Shown here in pieces: positions 63,701-64,000 of a stretch of DNA of 64,000 nt; the first letter of the stretch is position 1, and every line of letters begins with the position of its first letter. The notes beneath the pieces were generated by a model that saw only the letters and a program-made list of their open reading frames with translations, made no database searches and had not been told where the DNA came from. The DNA is taken from positions 124,001 through 188,000 of the forward strand of contig NZ_JOFH01000011.1 of NCBI RefSeq assembly GCF_000721235.1, given 5' to 3'. The position numbers and the translations under genes were made by a program. This stretch comes from Streptomyces olivaceus. Its GTDB lineage: Bacteria > Actinomycetota > Actinomycetes > Streptomycetales > Streptomycetaceae.

Positions 63701-64000
63701 TGCCGACGACGCCGGGCACGTGCGCCTGGCCGCCCAGGATGCCTTCCGTGCCCACCTCGCGGGCCATCCGCGTGACCTGCTCGGCGAAGGACGACAGCTG
63801 GTCCACCATCGTGTTGACGGTGGTGACCAGTTCGAGGATCTCGCCCTTGGCGTCGACGGTGATCTTCTTCGACAGGTCGCCCTTGGCCACCGCGGTGGTG
63901 ACCTCGGCGATGTTGCGGACCTGCATGGTCAGGTTGTTGGCCATGCCGTTCACGGACTGCGTGAGGTCCTTCCAGGTGCCGGAGACGCCCTGCACCTCGG
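60798..64000 (-). CDS. osaA: Hybrid sensor histidine kinase OsaA, C-terminal part (cut by window edge)
   Basis: About 1067 residues are visible; the N-terminus lies beyond 64000. In order: four tandem HAMP units of about 92 residues; a GAF domain with [34 protein letters not shown] and [19 protein letters not shown]; a long coiled coil; HisKA with [21 protein letters not shown]; HATPase_c with [16 protein letters not shown] and [10 protein letters not shown]; a linker; and a receiver with [16 protein letters not shown] and [11 protein letters not shown]. The S. coelicolor protein (SCO5748 from memory) is about 1829 residues, with more HAMP units, and is needed for osmotic adaptation with OsaB. 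Confidence 0.93.
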   Translation of the reverse strand, partial: EVQGVSGTWKDLTQSVNGMANNLTMQVRNIAEVTTAVAKGDLSKKITVDAKGEILELVTTVNTMVDQLSSFAEQVTRMAREVGTEGILGGQAHVPGVVGIWKDLSDNVNLMAKNLTVQVRNISQVAAAVANGDLTRTVTIEARGEVAQLADTFNTMVKTLSSFADQVTKVAREVGTDGILGGQAHVPGVSGTWKDLTESVNQMASNLTGQVRNIAMVTTAIAKGDLTKKIDIDARGEILELKTTINTMVDQLSSFAEEVTRVAREVGTEGQLGGQARVRDVDGTWRDLTESVNEMAGNLTRQVRAIARVATAVTRGDLNLKIDVDASGEISELQDYINKMIANLRDTTIANKEQDWLKGNLARISGLMQGRRDLQDVASLIMSELTPVVSAQHGAFFLAMPLADGQEQAGADGDPYELRMLGSYGYSMGSMPTSFRPGEALVGTAAQEKRTILVENAPSGYLKISSGLGEAPPAQVIVLPVLFEGQVLGVIELASFTPFTHIQKDFLNQIAEMIATSVNTISVNTKTEVLLSQSQELTEQLRERSAELEQRQKALQSSNAELEEKAELLAQQNRDIEVKNTEIEEARQVLEERAEQLAVSMRYKSEFLANMSHELRTPLNSLLILAKLLADNADANLSPKQVEFAETIHGAGSDLLQLINDILDLSKVDAGKMDVSPTRIALVQLVDYVEATFRPLSAEKGLDLSVRVSPGLPATMHTDEQRLLQVLRNLLSNAVKFTDSGSVELVIRPARDEVPRRIREQLLEAGSTNDPDAELIAFSVSDTGIGIAASKMQVIFEAFKQADGTTSRKYGGTGLGLSISREIAQLLGGEIHAQSEPGRGSTFTLYLPLHPSELPPNGYPQALPSAEAGAPPVSAGVPELPPGTEDRGPAEATTYQDPHNGAAPLFRNRHRSPGAEELPAVRERQSADEQGTSPRSTRGIRFGGQKVLIVDDDIRNVFALTSVLEQHGLSVLYAENGREGIEVLEQHEDVAVVLMDIMMPEMDGYATTTAIRRMPQFAGLPIIALTAKAMKGDREKAIESGASDYVTKPVDPDHLLTVMQQWMRAE
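62950..63986. repeat. 276-base HAMP repeats inside osaA
   Basis: The osaA frame repeats a 92-residue unit: 63986-63711, 63710-63435, 63434-63159 and a shorter one to about 62950, with further units likely beyond the edge. Each starts with [11 protein letters not shown] or near, and includes LSSFA(E/D)[11 protein letters not shown]. The DNA is similar enough for recombination between units. Confidence 0.85.

Overview
The window is high-GC actinobacterial chromosome, almost certainly Streptomyces. Codons end in G or C, and GTG and TTG starts, 4-bp stop/start overlaps and TATAC-type lipoboxes are frequent. The gene order, as I remember it, is the core arm of the S. coelicolor chromosome read backwards from about SCO5800 to SCO5748 (siderophore genes, hflX, rshA, dapF, miaA, miaB, gluR/gluK, gluABCD, recX-recA, lhr, nei2, clgR-cinA-pgsA-rimO, ftsK, osaB-osaA). 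I see no tRNA, rRNA, CRISPR array, insertion sequence or prophage.

Layout. 1-2.0 kb (minus): the 5' end of an IucA/IucC-type siderophore synthetase and an adjoining, internally shortened class III aminotransferase. 2.3-4.9 kb (plus): tandem duplicated lipoprotein serine peptidases. 5.0-18.6 kb (mostly minus): hflX, an M1 peptidase, the (p)ppGpp enzyme rshA, dapF, the tRNA modification genes miaA and miaB, small proteins, and a NarL-type two-component system. 18.7-20.4 kb (plus): a KhtTU-like cation/proton antiporter with its regulatory subunit. 20.7-27.6 kb: a glutamate region, with an orphan TAXI-type binding protein, the GluR-GluK two-component system, and the gluABCD ABC uptake operon transcribed divergently. 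27.8-30.6 kb (plus): a flavin monooxygenase, then a cysteine-rich leader peptide, cysteine dioxygenase and rhodanese forming a sulfur unit. 30.7-32.8 kb (minus): recA-recX with a LexA box.

32.9-40.2 kb holds a sugar-acid catabolic cluster: KDG kinase, L-idonate dehydrogenase, an MHS-type transporter, a fructuronate reductase-like enzyme, mannonate dehydratase, and a divergent GntR regulator with a perfect palindromic operator. I do not remember it at this place in S. coelicolor, and it reads as accessory cargo between recA and the conserved genes that follow. 40.2-45 kb: an AI-2E family permease, DUF3046, a soluble toroid-like protein, and an AraC-AzlC-AzlD operon. 45-52 kb: the giant helicase Lhr, an Nei2-type glycosylase, a Dps-like protein and the protease regulator ClgR. 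52.5-59.4 kb (minus): cinA-pgsA-rimO in overlapping array, a RodZ-like HTH protein and FtsK. 59.7-64.0 kb (minus): the response regulator OsaB and the 3' three quarters or less of the hybrid kinase OsaA, cut by the window edge.

The points most worth a second look are the cysteine-ending leader peptide before cysteine dioxygenase, the aminotransferase that lacks part of its cofactor-binding region, the TAXI protein beside a glutamate-sensing system, the tandem peptidases with a shared Trp/Lys-rich N-terminal module, and the sugar-acid cluster with its operator. All family assignments come from reading motifs; no database search was possible.
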